Source of the DNA: an uncultured Prevotellaceae bacterium
GTDB lineage: Bacteria; Bacteroidota; Bacteroidia; Bacteroidales; Muribaculaceae
Reading direction: 5' to 3'
DNA length: 64,000 nucleotides
Assembly: GCA_905207705.1 (NCBI GenBank)
Contig: CAJLMA010000002.1
Span: forward strand, 124,001 to 188,000
In this document: in pieces, positions 52,831 to 62,017 of the stretch
Layout of the letters: every line of letters starts with the position of its first letter
How positions within the stretch are numbered: position 1 is the stretch's first letter
Program-made: the position numbers and the translations under genes
Notes under the pieces: model-generated
What the model saw: the letters and a program-made list of their open reading frames with translations, nothing else
Databases searched by the model: none
Told to the model about the DNA's origin: nothing

Positions 52831-53418
52831 ATGAAAATCGGAATATTCGGAGGCTCATTCAACCCTATCCACACAGGACATGCCATTTTAGTCAATTATT
52901 TGGCATGCAATACCGACCTTGATTCTGTTTGGCTGATGGTTACCCCTCAAAATCCGTTAAAGTCCGATTACGACCATAAATACGACTTGCATAGGATACG
53001 CATGACCGACATGGTTGCAAAACGATTTGAGAATGTGATAACATCGGGGTTTGAATTTTCATTGCCGCAACCTTCCTACACAATTGACACACTCACAGCC
53101 TTGTCAAATAAATTCCCAAATGATGAATTCATTTTAGTGATAGGTGCCGACAATTGGGCTTCTTTTGAAAGATGGAAAGATTCGGAAAAAATAATTTCCA
53201 ATTACGGAATATACATATACCCGAGAAAAGGAGCCGAAATACACATTCCAGACAATCTCAAGCCAACCGTAAAAGCATTAAATTCCCCAATAATTGAAAT
53301 ATCATCTACCCTAATCCGCAATAAATTACAAAACGGGGAAAATGCAAGTTATTACTTGCCCGACGACGTATATGGCTACATACTAAAACACAATTTATAT
53401 ACACCAAATTATGGATGA
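52831..53418 (+). CDS. nadD: Nicotinate-nucleotide adenylyltransferase
   Basis: NadD makes nicotinate adenine dinucleotide from NaMN and ATP in NAD synthesis. The 195-residue protein has the nucleotidyltransferase motif GIFGGSFNPIHTGHAIL (about 4-20), with the HxGH His pair in HTGH, and EISSTLIRNKL (about 151-161), the ISSTxIR motif. VIGADNWASFERWKDSEKI is typical of NadD. Its end overlaps the DUF5063 gene by 8 bp. Confidence 0.96.
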   Translation: MKIGIFGGSFNPIHTGHAILVNYLACNTDLDSVWLMVTPQNPLKSDYDHKYDLHRIRMTDMVAKRFENVITSGFEFSLPQPSYTIDTLTALSNKFPNDEFILVIGADNWASFERWKDSEKIISNYGIYIYPRKGAEIHIPDNLKPTVKALNSPIIEISSTLIRNKLQNGENASYYLPDDVYGYILKHNLYTPNYG

Positions 53419-53932
53419 TAATAAGAATAATTTAAGCCCGAATAGTCTCGCATTCATCGCATTGGCCAATGAATATTGCCATGCGGTTGAAAACGTGTTT
53501 GAATACGAGCACGATGAATTTGTGGCTATGATGTTAAAATTATTGCCGCGTATATACATAGCCGCGTCCGACATAAAAGCGCAGCAAACCGACGATGATT
53601 TATACATCGACAGTGTTCTCGATGAAATATCCTACGATAATATCAGGAGCAACATAAGCCGCATCATGGGTGAAAATGACGTGTACCTTGAAGTATTCAT
53701 CGAGGACATGAAATATTCCGACACACCCATAAGTTCTACAGTAAGCGAAAATCTCGCTGACATATACCAATCATTGTACAACTTTGTGGCATCGGTAAAA
53801 GACTCGGTCAATGAAACTGCAAATGGATATATATACTTGTGCAAGTCGGATTTTGACTCATACTGGGGGCAAACTCTATGTAACGTGCTTCGTGCCTTGC
53901 ATTCAATCTACTACAATACACTACAAATCTAA
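53411..53932 (+). CDS. DUF5063 family protein
   Basis: A 173-residue helical protein, rich in Asp and Tyr, with no signal peptide or known motif. The pattern SLAFIALANEYCHAVEN near the start and the SVSENLADIYQSLYNFVASVKDSVNE and LCNVLRALHSIYYNTLQI segments match DUF5063 as I recall it. Only Bacteroidales-type operon context is known. It overlaps nadD by 8 bp and precedes the M18 peptidase gene by 19 bp. Confidence 0.82.
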   Translation: MDDNKNNLSPNSLAFIALANEYCHAVENVFEYEHDEFVAMMLKLLPRIYIAASDIKAQQTDDDLYIDSVLDEISYDNIRSNISRIMGENDVYLEVFIEDMKYSDTPISSTVSENLADIYQSLYNFVASVKDSVNETANGYIYLCKSDFDSYWGQTLCNVLRALHSIYYNTLQI

Positions 53933-53951
53933 TAAATAAAAACACACAAAT

Positions 53952-55238
53952 ATGGAGATAATAACCGACCTGCTACATTTCTTGGACAATAGCCCTTGCA
54001 ACTTTTTAGCCGTTAACACGGTAAGGCACATACTGCTCGACAACGGATTCACCGAATTGTATATGAAAGACAAATGGCAACTCAATTCCGGTGGCAAATA
54101 TTTCACCACTAAGAACGATTCTGCCATATTTGCATTCACAATAGGCTCTCTCGCATTTTCCGATGCCGGGGCTAAAATAATAGCAGCACATTGCGACTCC
54201 CCATGTTTCCGCATAAAGCCTCATGCCGAAATAACCTCTGAAAACGGAATTATCAAACTAAATACCGAGGTTTATGGAGGACCTATACTCTACACATGGT
54301 TTGACCGCCCTTTATCGATAGCCGGAAGAGTAATTTTGCGTGGGAACGATGCTTTGCATCCTGTTACAAAACTCATAAAAATTAACAGGCCTATACTCAC
54401 AATCCCACATCTTCCCATTCATTTCAACCGTGCAGTAAACGAGGGCAACCCATTGTCAAAACAAAAAGACATGCTCCCCGTGTTAGGGAAAATAACAGGC
54501 TTGTTAGAAAAAGATGGCATATTGCTGCATTTAATATCTACCGAATTAAATGTCGAAGCCAATGATATCCTTGATTTCGACCTCATGTTGTACGACACCC
54601 ATAAGGCAATGCTGACAGGGCTGAACAATGAATTCCTATGCTCTGGCCGCATCGACGACTTAAGCATGGTACACGCCGCAATAATGGCTATCACCGCCGG
54701 CACTGACAGCAAACACACAAAAATAGCGGCAATCTTCGATAATGAGGAAACAGGTAGTGGGACTAAACAAGGAGCTGGGTCGCCGATACTTGCAAGCATC
54801 TTAGAACGTATAAATCTATGCCAAGGTGGCAATCAAGAAGATTTTTATCGTGGCGTAGCCCAATCATTCATGATCTCGGCCGACAATGCCCATGCATTCC
54901 ATCCAAACTACCCGGAAAAATTTGATCCTACCAACCATCCGGCAATAGGCAACGGACCGGTTATAAAAATCAACGCCAATTGCAAATACATGACAGATGC
55001 CAATTCTGCAGCAATCTTCAGAGCTTTATGCGAAGAGGCTTCTGCTCCATACCAATATTTCGTCAATCATTCCGACATAGCAGGCGGTTCGACACTCGGA
55101 AACATCCTCACATCACAAATTGCCGTGGACGGTGTGGATGTTGGCAACCCTTTATGGGCAATGCACTCGGTGTGTGAAACTGGTTCGGTCGACGACCACA
55201 TAAATATGGTGAAAGTATTCAAACATTTCTTCAATTGA
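53952..55238 (+). CDS. apeB: M18 family aminopeptidase
   Basis: A zinc metallo-aminopeptidase that removes N-terminal acidic or neutral residues from peptides in the cytoplasm. The 428-residue protein shows the cocatalytic zinc residues: AAHCDSPCFRIKP, SGRIDDLSMVHA, FDNEETGSGTKQGAGSP, MISADNAHAFHPNYPEKFDP and the C-terminal NHSDIAGGSTLGN. Length is normal. It ends the yicC-gmk-nadD-DUF5063 unit, 116 bp before the phosphomutase, which has its own promoter. Confidence 0.94.
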   Translation: MEIITDLLHFLDNSPCNFLAVNTVRHILLDNGFTELYMKDKWQLNSGGKYFTTKNDSAIFAFTIGSLAFSDAGAKIIAAHCDSPCFRIKPHAEITSENGIIKLNTEVYGGPILYTWFDRPLSIAGRVILRGNDALHPVTKLIKINRPILTIPHLPIHFNRAVNEGNPLSKQKDMLPVLGKITGLLEKDGILLHLISTELNVEANDILDFDLMLYDTHKAMLTGLNNEFLCSGRIDDLSMVHAAIMAITAGTDSKHTKIAAIFDNEETGSGTKQGAGSPILASILERINLCQGGNQEDFYRGVAQSFMISADNAHAFHPNYPEKFDPTNHPAIGNGPVIKINANCKYMTDANSAAIFRALCEEASAPYQYFVNHSDIAGGSTLGNILTSQIAVDGVDVGNPLWAMHSVCETGSVDDHINMVKVFKHFFN

Positions 55239-55282
55239 CAGCAAAACTGCACCAATACCGCATCGCGCTAATGAGATGAAAT

Positions 55283-55313
55283 TTTGAACTTTCAGAAAAC
55301 TTCACTAATTTTG
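55283..55313 (+). promoter_or_regulatory. Bacteroidetes promoter for the phosphohexomutase gene
   Basis: TTTG (55283-55286), a 19-bp spacer, and TAATTTTG (55306-55313) match the full -33/-7 consensus. It lies 41 bp before the ATG. Confidence 0.8.
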
Positions 55314-55354
55314 TTAATTAAAAGATAAATCAACAACTATAAACAGACTTCAAA

Positions 55355-57103
55355 ATGGAAGACGAAAAATTATTAAAGTCTGTAATCGACAAAGCCAATA
55401 CATGGCTGGGGGACGGTTACGATAATGACACTAAAGCCGAAGTTCAAAAAATGCTCGACAATCCTGATAAGTCTGAACTCATAGAATGTTTCTACAAAGA
55501 TCTTGAGTTCGGCACAGGTGGATTGCGTGGTATTATGGGTGTAGGTTCTAACAGGATGAACATCTATACTGTTGGAGCCGCCACACAAGGTCTGTCTAAT
55601 TATCTGAAAGATGCTTTTGCGGAACTTGAACAAATAAAGGTTGTCGTAGGATACGATGTACGTAATAATAGTGCAAAATTCGCAAAGATAGTTGCTGACA
55701 TTTTCTCGGCCAACGGAATTAAGGTTTACTTGTTCGAAGGCCCACGTCCTACTCCGGAAATGTCATTTGCCATTCGATTATTAGGATGCCAAAGTGGCGT
55801 AATAATCACAGCATCACACAATCCCAAAGAATACAATGGATATAAAGCATATTGGAACGACGGTGCTCAAATGGTATCGCCTCATGATGTAAAGACCATC
55901 GAATATGTCAATAAAATAAAGAATGCCACTCAAATCAATTTCAATGGGAACAATGAATTGATTGAAATAGTTGGCGAAAACATCGATGCTGAATTCATCA
56001 ACCGAATCAAGACTTTGTCTCTAAGCCCCGATGTCATTGCAAAGCATCACGACTTAAAGATTGTTTATACTCCGATTCATGGAACAGGCAAATTCTTGAT
56101 TCCAAGATCTCTCGCAAACTTCGGGTTTACAAACATAATCCATGTACCCGAACAAGATATTCAAAGTGGAGATTTCCCAACCGTTGACTCTCCCAACCCG
56201 GAAAATGCCTCGGCTATGGCAATGGCCATTGAAAAAGCAAAAGAAGTCGATGCTGATATCGTGATGGCTTCTGACCCTGATGCCGACCGCGTGGGTGTTG
56301 TAATAAAAAACACCAAGGGTGAATATGCATTGCTGAATGGTAACCAAATAGTAATGATTTTCCTTTATTATCTCATCGAGCGTAATAAAGAACTTGGCAA
56401 ATTGACCGGCAATGAATATATTGTCAAGACCATCGTTACTACCGATACAATAAAGTCCATCGCTAAGAAGCAAAACATCAAGTTCTATGACTGTTATACC
56501 GGCTTCAAGTGGATTGCCGCTATAATGAAGGCTAATGAGGGCAAAGCTCGCTATCTTGGTGGCGGAGAAGAAAGTTACGGATTCCTTGCCGAAGACTTCG
56601 TAAGAGACAAGGATTCGGTGTCGGCAATTTCATTGATGGCCGAAATAGCTGCTTGGGCCAAGGATAAAGGTCTCGACATGAACAAGATGCTCATCGACAT
56701 CTACATGACTTACGGATACTCTAAAGAAAAAGGCGTATCACTCGTAAGAATGGGTAAAAGCGGAGCCGAAGAAATTGTTGCAATTATGAAGAGCTTCCGT
56801 GAGAATCCTCCAAAGACTCTTGCAGGCTCTCCAATCGTCTTGATAAAAGACTTCAGCACTCTTGAAGAAAAAGACTTGGTTGCTGGAACAACAAAGAAAA
56901 TGGAAATGCCTGTAACCTCCAATGTTCTCCAATTCTACACCGAAGATGGCACAAAAGTATCAATACGTCCGTCAGGAACCGAACCTAAAATTAAATTCTA
57001 CATGGAGGTTCATGGAACGCTTGATGCTCCAGAACACTATGACGCTGTAAACGAAGAAGCCGAAAAGAAACTTGATCTAATAGCAAAAGAACTCGGCATC
57101 TGA
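55355..57103 (+). CDS. Phosphoglucomutase/phosphomannomutase
   Basis: A 582-residue alpha-D-phosphohexomutase that interconverts hexose 1- and 6-phosphates, feeding glycolysis and sugar-nucleotide synthesis. The four signatures are present: phosphoserine loop GVIITASHNPKEYNGYKAY (about 148-166), Mg-binding ASDPDADRVGVV (about 308), sugar-binding GGGEESYGF (about 402) and phosphate-binding IRPSGTEPKIKFY (about 541). The length and the sequence around GTGGLRGIMG match the long PGM/PMM (type-2 phosphoglucomutase) group. It is monocistronic between its own promoter and terminator. The exact hexose preference is unproven. Confidence 0.94.
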   Translation: MEDEKLLKSVIDKANTWLGDGYDNDTKAEVQKMLDNPDKSELIECFYKDLEFGTGGLRGIMGVGSNRMNIYTVGAATQGLSNYLKDAFAELEQIKVVVGYDVRNNSAKFAKIVADIFSANGIKVYLFEGPRPTPEMSFAIRLLGCQSGVIITASHNPKEYNGYKAYWNDGAQMVSPHDVKTIEYVNKIKNATQINFNGNNELIEIVGENIDAEFINRIKTLSLSPDVIAKHHDLKIVYTPIHGTGKFLIPRSLANFGFTNIIHVPEQDIQSGDFPTVDSPNPENASAMAMAIEKAKEVDADIVMASDPDADRVGVVIKNTKGEYALLNGNQIVMIFLYYLIERNKELGKLTGNEYIVKTIVTTDTIKSIAKKQNIKFYDCYTGFKWIAAIMKANEGKARYLGGGEESYGFLAEDFVRDKDSVSAISLMAEIAAWAKDKGLDMNKMLIDIYMTYGYSKEKGVSLVRMGKSGAEEIVAIMKSFRENPPKTLAGSPIVLIKDFSTLEEKDLVAGTTKKMEMPVTSNVLQFYTEDGTKVSIRPSGTEPKIKFYMEVHGTLDAPEHYDAVNEEAEKKLDLIAKELGI

Positions 57104-57128
57104 TTTTACACCACATACACAAATAAAA

Positions 57129-57160
57129 ATGGAGGAAGATTCTTGAGAATCTTCCTCCAT
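57129..57160. terminator. Bidirectional terminator between phosphohexomutase and cupin genes
   Basis: A perfect 14-bp stem (57129-57142 with 57147-57160) with a 4-base loop is flanked by A-run left and T-run right, so it can end both the plus-strand mutase and the minus-strand rfb transcripts. Confidence 0.92.
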
Positions 57161-57199
57161 TTTTATCCCCATATATACAAACGGATCATGAATGTATCT

Positions 57200-57655
57200 T
57201 CAAGATTTGCCCGACTGACGTTTATTTATCGTCAACCTTTTAAATTCTTCAAAAGAGCGTACATAATCATCCGCGTCATATTCCTCCGAAGCAATCACAA
57301 GGCACACTGAACCTGAGGAAAAGTTACTCAACCGACGCCATATTCCTTGACACACATGCAAGCCCTCATATGGCCTGTTGAGGGTGACCGTGCGCTCTTT
57401 CACCCCGTCACTCAAAGTCACGTCGAAACTTCCACTCACAGCGACAATCAAACTTTCGCACTCATAATGTGAGTGTCCTCCACGATCCTGCCCTCCTGGA
57501 ATATCATAAAGATAATACACCCTCTTGATTTCAAACGGTAACTCATTAAAACTTTCAACCACACTCAAGTTCCCGTTTTCGTGATGGTGCCGCACAAGCG
57601 AAATAAGGCGGCAATCGTCCACACAAGACGTTTCATGTGAATTGATATGCTTCAT
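57200..57655 (-). CDS. FdtA/QdtA-like cupin (dTDP-4-keto-6-deoxyglucose ketoisomerase family), copy 1
   Basis: A 151-residue single-cupin protein. The FdtA/QdtA family moves the keto group of dTDP-4-keto-6-deoxyglucose from C4 to C3 before amination, in surface glycan synthesis. Seen are YLYDIPGGQDRGGHSHYECESLIVAVSGSFDV (about 48-79) and the RPYEGLHVCQGIWRRLSNFSSGSVCLVIASEEYDADDYVR end. The HSH pair keeps both His residues expected of the family's HAH site. It overlaps the second cupin gene upstream by 4 bp and is the last gene of the rfb transcript. The aminotransferase expected with this function is not nearby, so the sugar product is unknown. Confidence 0.85.
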   Translation of the reverse strand: MKHINSHETSCVDDCRLISLVRHHHENGNLSVVESFNELPFEIKRVYYLYDIPGGQDRGGHSHYECESLIVAVSGSFDVTLSDGVKERTVTLNRPYEGLHVCQGIWRRLSNFSSGSVCLVIASEEYDADDYVRSFEEFKRLTINKRQSGKS

Positions 57656-58071
57656 TTCCGTTTTATATATTGTAAATATTCATTAAAGTCTTCAATGTAA
57701 TCATTCGCATCATACGGTCCTGACGAAAGCACTAATGCCACCGAATTAGTCGAAAAATCATCTAATTCGCGCCATGTACCATGCGGAATGTATATGCCGT
57801 AATAAGACCTTGACATGTGGAACCTGTGCACCCTATCCTCTTTCATTACCACCACGTCAAAGCTACCTGAAAGAGCCACGATGAACTCATCTTGACTCTT
57901 GAACGCGTGCCCGTGCCTTACCTTGCCCCCAGGCACGTCATATATCCAATAGGCTCTCGACAATTTGAACGGAACATGATGCATTCCTTCTATAAAAGAA
58001 AGATTCCCTCTCGGATCGCTTATTTTTGGCAAATCTATTATCCTTGGTTCATCTAATCTCTCCATTGGCAA
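57652..58071 (-). CDS. FdtA/QdtA-like cupin, copy 2
   Basis: A 139-residue paralogue of the next gene. Matching segments are ISDPRGNLSFIEG, YWIYDVPGGKVRHGHAFKSQDEFIVALSGSFDV and YIPHGTWRELDDFSTNSVALVLSSGPYDANDYIEDF. The expected HAH pair reads HAF here, so the second His is replaced by Phe, which may change the reaction; it could act on another nucleotide sugar or form a heteromer with copy 1. The start at 58071 overlaps rfbA by 23 bp; an internal ATG at 58065 is as good. Function beyond the family is inferred. Confidence 0.83.
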   Translation of the reverse strand: MPMERLDEPRIIDLPKISDPRGNLSFIEGMHHVPFKLSRAYWIYDVPGGKVRHGHAFKSQDEFIVALSGSFDVVVMKEDRVHRFHMSRSYYGIYIPHGTWRELDDFSTNSVALVLSSGPYDANDYIEDFNEYLQYIKRK

Positions 58072-58933
58072 GTTTCATAAGATATTCACCATATGAATTT
58101 TTACGCATCGGTTCTGCTACAGCCTTCAATTGCGCCGAGTCAATCCATCCTTTCCTGAAAGCCACCTCTTCAAGCGATGCCACCATCAATCCCTGCTGGT
58201 TTTGTATAGTTTGAATGAAATTGGCCGCTTCAAGCATTGAATCGGCAGTGCCGGTGTCAAGCCATGCAAAGCCTCGACCCAATGTCTGAACTGATACACG
58301 TCCTTGACGCAAATATTCCTGATTGACCGAAGTTATCTCAAGCTCACCTCGTGCAGACGGCTTTACGTTCTTTGCAATGCCAACGACATCATTCGGATAA
58401 AAATAAAGGCCCGTCACGGCAAAATCCGACTCAGGGACTTCCGGTTTTTCTACTATTTTCAACGCATTTCCGTTTTCATCAAACGACACCACACCATAGC
58501 GATTAGGATCCTTCACAGCATATGCAAATATGGTAGCTCTGTCTTCATTTGTTGTCCTAACACAGGCATCCGTCAGCATCTTGGTAAAACTCTGTCCGTA
58601 AAATATATTGTCGCCTAAGACAAGACATACTGAATCATTTCCGATAAACTTTTCTCCAATTATAAATGCTTGTGCCAATCCGTCGGGTGATGGCTGCTCG
58701 GCATACTCAAACTTTACTCCTATCCTCTCCCCACTACCAAGCAATCTTTTAAACGATGGAAGATCTTCGGGAGTCGATATGACCAAAATTTCATTGATAC
58801 CTGCAAGCATTAAAACTGATATTGGATAAAAAACCATCGGTTTGTCATATACGGGAATAAGTTGTTTTGACACCCCTTTTGTTGTGGGATACAATCTTGT
58901 ACCCGAACCACCTGCCAATACAATACCTTTCAT
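58049..58933 (-). CDS. rfbA: Glucose-1-phosphate thymidylyltransferase
   Basis: RfbA makes dTDP-glucose from glucose-1-phosphate and dTTP. The 294-residue enzyme has GIVLAGGSGTRLYPTTKGVSKQLIPVYDKPMVFYP (nucleotide loop), SPDGLAQAFIIGEKFIG, LVLGDNIFYG, VVSFDENGNALKIVEKPE and the C-terminal GRGFAWLDTGTADSMLEA typical of RmlA. It follows rfbB by 9 bp in the same transcript and precedes the two cupin genes. Together they give dTDP-4-keto-6-deoxyglucose and its keto-isomer. Confidence 0.96.
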   Translation of the reverse strand: MKGIVLAGGSGTRLYPTTKGVSKQLIPVYDKPMVFYPISVLMLAGINEILVISTPEDLPSFKRLLGSGERIGVKFEYAEQPSPDGLAQAFIIGEKFIGNDSVCLVLGDNIFYGQSFTKMLTDACVRTTNEDRATIFAYAVKDPNRYGVVSFDENGNALKIVEKPEVPESDFAVTGLYFYPNDVVGIAKNVKPSARGELEITSVNQEYLRQGRVSVQTLGRGFAWLDTGTADSMLEAANFIQTIQNQQGLMVASLEEVAFRKGWIDSAQLKAVAEPMRKNSYGEYLMKLANGEIR

Positions 58934-58942
58934 AATGCGATT

Positions 58943-60127
58943 CTATCGATTATTGTACATTTCATCGTAGTATTTCTGATATTCGCCTGTTGTGACGCTT
59001 TTCACCCATTCGTTATTGTCGAGATACCAGCGTATGGTTTTCTCTATACCGTCAGAAAAAGATGTTTCAGGAAACCAACCAAGCTCCACGGCAATCTTTG
59101 TCGGATTAATGGCATAGCGCATGTCATGACCCGGTCTGTCGGTAACAAATTCTATTAAACTATCATTGATAGAACCGGCATCATTCGTCAATAGCGTTCT
59201 ATACTTAGGTTCATCTTTCATTATCCTGCCCAATATCCGAATAATCAACTTGACGATATTGATATTGGATTCCTCATTGAATCCTCCTATGTTATATACC
59301 TCGCCAATACGCCCTTTGTGCAAGACGGAGTCTATCCCTTTTGCATGGTCGTCTACATATAACCAATCACGCACATTCTCTCCATTGCCATACACAGGCA
59401 CCTTCTTTCCTTCGAGAATGTTATTTATGACAAGAGGTATTAGTTTTTCGGGAAATTGATACGGTCCGTAATTATTGCTGCAACGTGTTATGTTCACTGG
59501 CAACCCGTAAGTCTCATGATAAGCCATGACAATTAAGTCGGCACCGGCTTTCGAAGAAGAATATGGAGAACGTGGTGACAGATTGGTTTTCTCGGTAAAA
59601 AACTCAGAACCAAATGCCTTAAGATGTTTTCGATCTCCTATGACCTGACGTAATTCGTTTTTCACATTCAAAGGTAAAGGGTTGTCACTATCCTTTGCAA
59701 GCGACCCATACACTTCATCCGTAGATATTTGCAAGAACTTTTTACCAGTCTTATAACCATGCCTATCACTTGACATCCAATATTTACGGGCAGCTTCAAG
59801 AAGGGTTTGAGTCCCTAAAATATTAGTCTCAAGAAATAATTTCGGATTTGATATGCTACGGTCTACATGGCTTTCGGCAGCGAAATTAACGATATAGTCT
59901 ACATCATATTTTTCAAATATGCTCGACACAACTTCCGAGTCTCGTATGTCTCCCTTTATGAACACTACATTCTCGTGCGATAAATCATCGCTTATATTAA
60001 GAAGATTCCCGGCATAAGTAAGAGCATCAAGTACTACTATGAATGCGTCTTCATGCTTATTTCTAATATACTTTACAAAATTGGACCCAATAAAACCGGC
60101 TCCTCCTGTTACAAGATATGTTTCCAT
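58943..60127 (-). CDS. rfbB: dTDP-glucose 4,6-dehydratase
   Basis: RfbB oxidises, dehydrates and reduces dTDP-glucose to dTDP-4-keto-6-deoxyglucose. The 394-residue SDR protein has the NAD motif LVTGGAGFIGSNFVKYI (about 5-21), the STDEVYGSL catalytic Asp-Glu region, and SPYSSSKAGADLIVMAYHETYGLPV with the Tyr and Lys of YxxxK. C-terminal VTDRPGHDMRYAINPTKI is typical. It is somewhat longer than E. coli RmlB, with an extra segment after DEVYGSL. It starts the rfb unit. rfbC and rfbD are absent, so the end product is probably not rhamnose. Confidence 0.96.
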   Translation of the reverse strand: METYLVTGGAGFIGSNFVKYIRNKHEDAFIVVLDALTYAGNLLNISDDLSHENVVFIKGDIRDSEVVSSIFEKYDVDYIVNFAAESHVDRSISNPKLFLETNILGTQTLLEAARKYWMSSDRHGYKTGKKFLQISTDEVYGSLAKDSDNPLPLNVKNELRQVIGDRKHLKAFGSEFFTEKTNLSPRSPYSSSKAGADLIVMAYHETYGLPVNITRCSNNYGPYQFPEKLIPLVINNILEGKKVPVYGNGENVRDWLYVDDHAKGIDSVLHKGRIGEVYNIGGFNEESNINIVKLIIRILGRIMKDEPKYRTLLTNDAGSINDSLIEFVTDRPGHDMRYAINPTKIAVELGWFPETSFSDGIEKTIRWYLDNNEWVKSVTTGEYQKYYDEMYNNR

Positions 60128-60191
60128 ATAATTTCAAGCGATGAATTATAATTTTAGTGCAATTTACAAAAAAGTTCGCAGTCTATATTCC

Positions 60192-60233
60192 AAAAAAATA
60201 AAAAAGTGGGAATGCCAAAAAACATTCCCACTT
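60192..60233 (-). terminator. Intrinsic terminator after tsf
   Basis: An 11-bp perfect stem (60204-60214 with 60223-60233), an 8-base loop, and an A-run on the plus strand (T-run on the minus strand) lie 35 bp after the tsf stop. Confidence 0.9.
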
Positions 60234-60267
60234 CGCCATTATCTTTGAATCGAGATGTTGCTTTTGA

Positions 60268-61092
60268 TTAGTCTTCGTTCAAGTTTACGCGACGGAAAGC
60301 AATAGCCTTAAGACCTGCGCTCTGCTTCTTCAAGTAAGTTGCAATGTCCATGCTATTATCTGAAACAAATTCTTGTTCCATCAATACATTTTCCTTATAG
60401 AACTTATTCAAACGACCTTGAGCAATACGGTCTACCATATTTTCAGGCTTGCCTTCTTCACGAGCCTTGTCGCGAGCGATTTCAAGCTCTTGTTCTACTA
60501 CCTTTGCAGGAACTTCTTCTCTGCAAACTGCAATAGGATTCATTGCAGCGACTTGCATCGCAACCTCTTTTGCAACATGAGCATCCACTCCTTCTTCGTT
60601 GAAACCTACTATAGAAGCAAGCTTATTACCAAAGTGGTTGTAAGCAACAGTAGACGGCGCTTCGATGCACTCGTATGCTCCGAGTTCCATCTTTTCACCG
60701 GTCTTACCGATCTCTTCAACAATAAGGTCGGCAACAGTCTTGCCATCTATAGCCATAGCTTTTACTTCATCGAGTGATTTTGCTTGGTTGGCCATAGCTT
60801 CGGCAAGAATCTTCTTGGTCAAAGAAACAAAGCCTTCATTCTTGGCAACGAAGTCAGTTTCGCACTTCAAAGCCACGATTGCAGCGAATTTTCCATTCGA
60901 CTCCGACAATACGCAACCTTCAGATGCTTCACGATCTTCACGTTTAGCTGCTACTGCTTGTCCTTTTTTACGGATGATTTCAATAGCGGCTTCCATATCG
61001 TTATTGGCTTCAGCCAATGCTTTCTTGCAATCCATCAAGCCGGCACCTGTCATGTGACGCAGCTTGCTGATTTCTGCCATTGTAACTGCCAT
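60268..61092 (-). CDS. tsf: Translation elongation factor Ts
   Basis: EF-Ts exchanges GDP for GTP on EF-Tu. The 274-residue protein begins MAVTMAEISKLRHMTGAGLMDCKKAL, the UBA-like N-terminal domain, followed by KCETDFVAKNEGFVSL and VAMQVAAMNPIAV. The C-terminus has the helical LMEQEFVSDNSMDIATYLKK. It follows rpsB by 38 bp, as in most bacteria, and ends at a strong terminator. Confidence 0.97.
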   Translation of the reverse strand: MAVTMAEISKLRHMTGAGLMDCKKALAEANNDMEAAIEIIRKKGQAVAAKREDREASEGCVLSESNGKFAAIVALKCETDFVAKNEGFVSLTKKILAEAMANQAKSLDEVKAMAIDGKTVADLIVEEIGKTGEKMELGAYECIEAPSTVAYNHFGNKLASIVGFNEEGVDAHVAKEVAMQVAAMNPIAVCREEVPAKVVEQELEIARDKAREEGKPENMVDRIAQGRLNKFYKENVLMEQEFVSDNSMDIATYLKKQSAGLKAIAFRRVNLNED

Positions 61093-61130
61093 ATATTTTG
61101 AATCTCTTTTATTCGTTGTAACTAATTTAA

Positions 61131-61982
61131 TTATTCAGCAACTTCAGCATCTGCTTCTGATGCAGTTTCTGCTGCATCTTCTGTAGCAACTTCTTCTGCC
61201 GAACCTTCAGCTGCTTTATTCTTACGAGCGATGCGAGTACGCTTTGGCTTAGCTTCTTCACCTTCACCAGCTTCTTTTGCATCGATCTTTTCAACTTTAC
61301 GTTCCTCAAGGCCTTCAGCGATAGCCGAGCAAACTGTATCAAGAATTATCTCTATTGACTTTGATGCATCGTCATTTGCAGGGATTACAAAATCAACAGA
61401 AGAAGGATCCGAGTTAGTATCTACAATTCCGAAAACAGGTATGCCAAGACGATTAGCTTCAGCAACAGCGATGTGCTCTTTCATCACATCAACTACAAAC
61501 AATGCTGACGGAAGACGGTTCAAATCGGCGATACTGCCAAGCGTCTTTTCAAGTTTTGCACGTTGACGTGTGATTTGCAATTTCTCACGCTTTGACAAAT
61601 TATCGAAAGTTCCATCCTTAGACATCTTGTCAATAGCAGCCATCTTCTTAACAGCCTTGCGGATTGTCGGGAAGTTGGTGAGCATACCACCCGGCCAACG
61701 TTCTATTACATAAGGCATGTTAATTGCTGTTGCCTTGTCGGCAGTAACTTGCTTTGCTTGCTTCTTTGTAGCAACGAAAAGAATCTTCTTTCCAGACTTA
61801 GCTATATTTTTAAGAGCTGCAGAAGCTTCATCAAGCTTTGCGATTGTTTTATACAGATCAATAATGTGGATACCGTTGCGCTCCATGAAAATGTAAGGAG
61901 CCATTGCAGGATTCCATTTACGTTTAAGATGGCCGAAGTGGCATCCTGCTTCAAGTAATTGATCAAAATTTGGTGTTGCCAT
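61131..61982 (-). CDS. rpsB: Ribosomal protein S2
   Basis: uS2 of the small subunit. The 283-residue protein starts MATPNFDQLLEAGCHFGHLKRKWNPAM, with LFVVDVMKEHIAVAEANRLGIPVFGIVDTNSDP later. After about residue 230 it has an added tail of ~50 residues: a basic patch (KPKRTRIARKNKA) followed by a Glu/Ala-rich acidic end (EEVATEDAAETASEADAEVAE). E. coli S2 is 241 residues; similar tails are seen in Bacteroidetes. It is co-transcribed with tsf, and the gap before it contains an RNA hairpin. Confidence 0.97.
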   Translation of the reverse strand: MATPNFDQLLEAGCHFGHLKRKWNPAMAPYIFMERNGIHIIDLYKTIAKLDEASAALKNIAKSGKKILFVATKKQAKQVTADKATAINMPYVIERWPGGMLTNFPTIRKAVKKMAAIDKMSKDGTFDNLSKREKLQITRQRAKLEKTLGSIADLNRLPSALFVVDVMKEHIAVAEANRLGIPVFGIVDTNSDPSSVDFVIPANDDASKSIEIILDTVCSAIAEGLEERKVEKIDAKEAGEGEEAKPKRTRIARKNKAAEGSAEEVATEDAAETASEADAEVAE

Positions 61983-62017
61983 TTTTTTGTTATTGTTTAC
62001 ATTCGACTTTTATCAAC

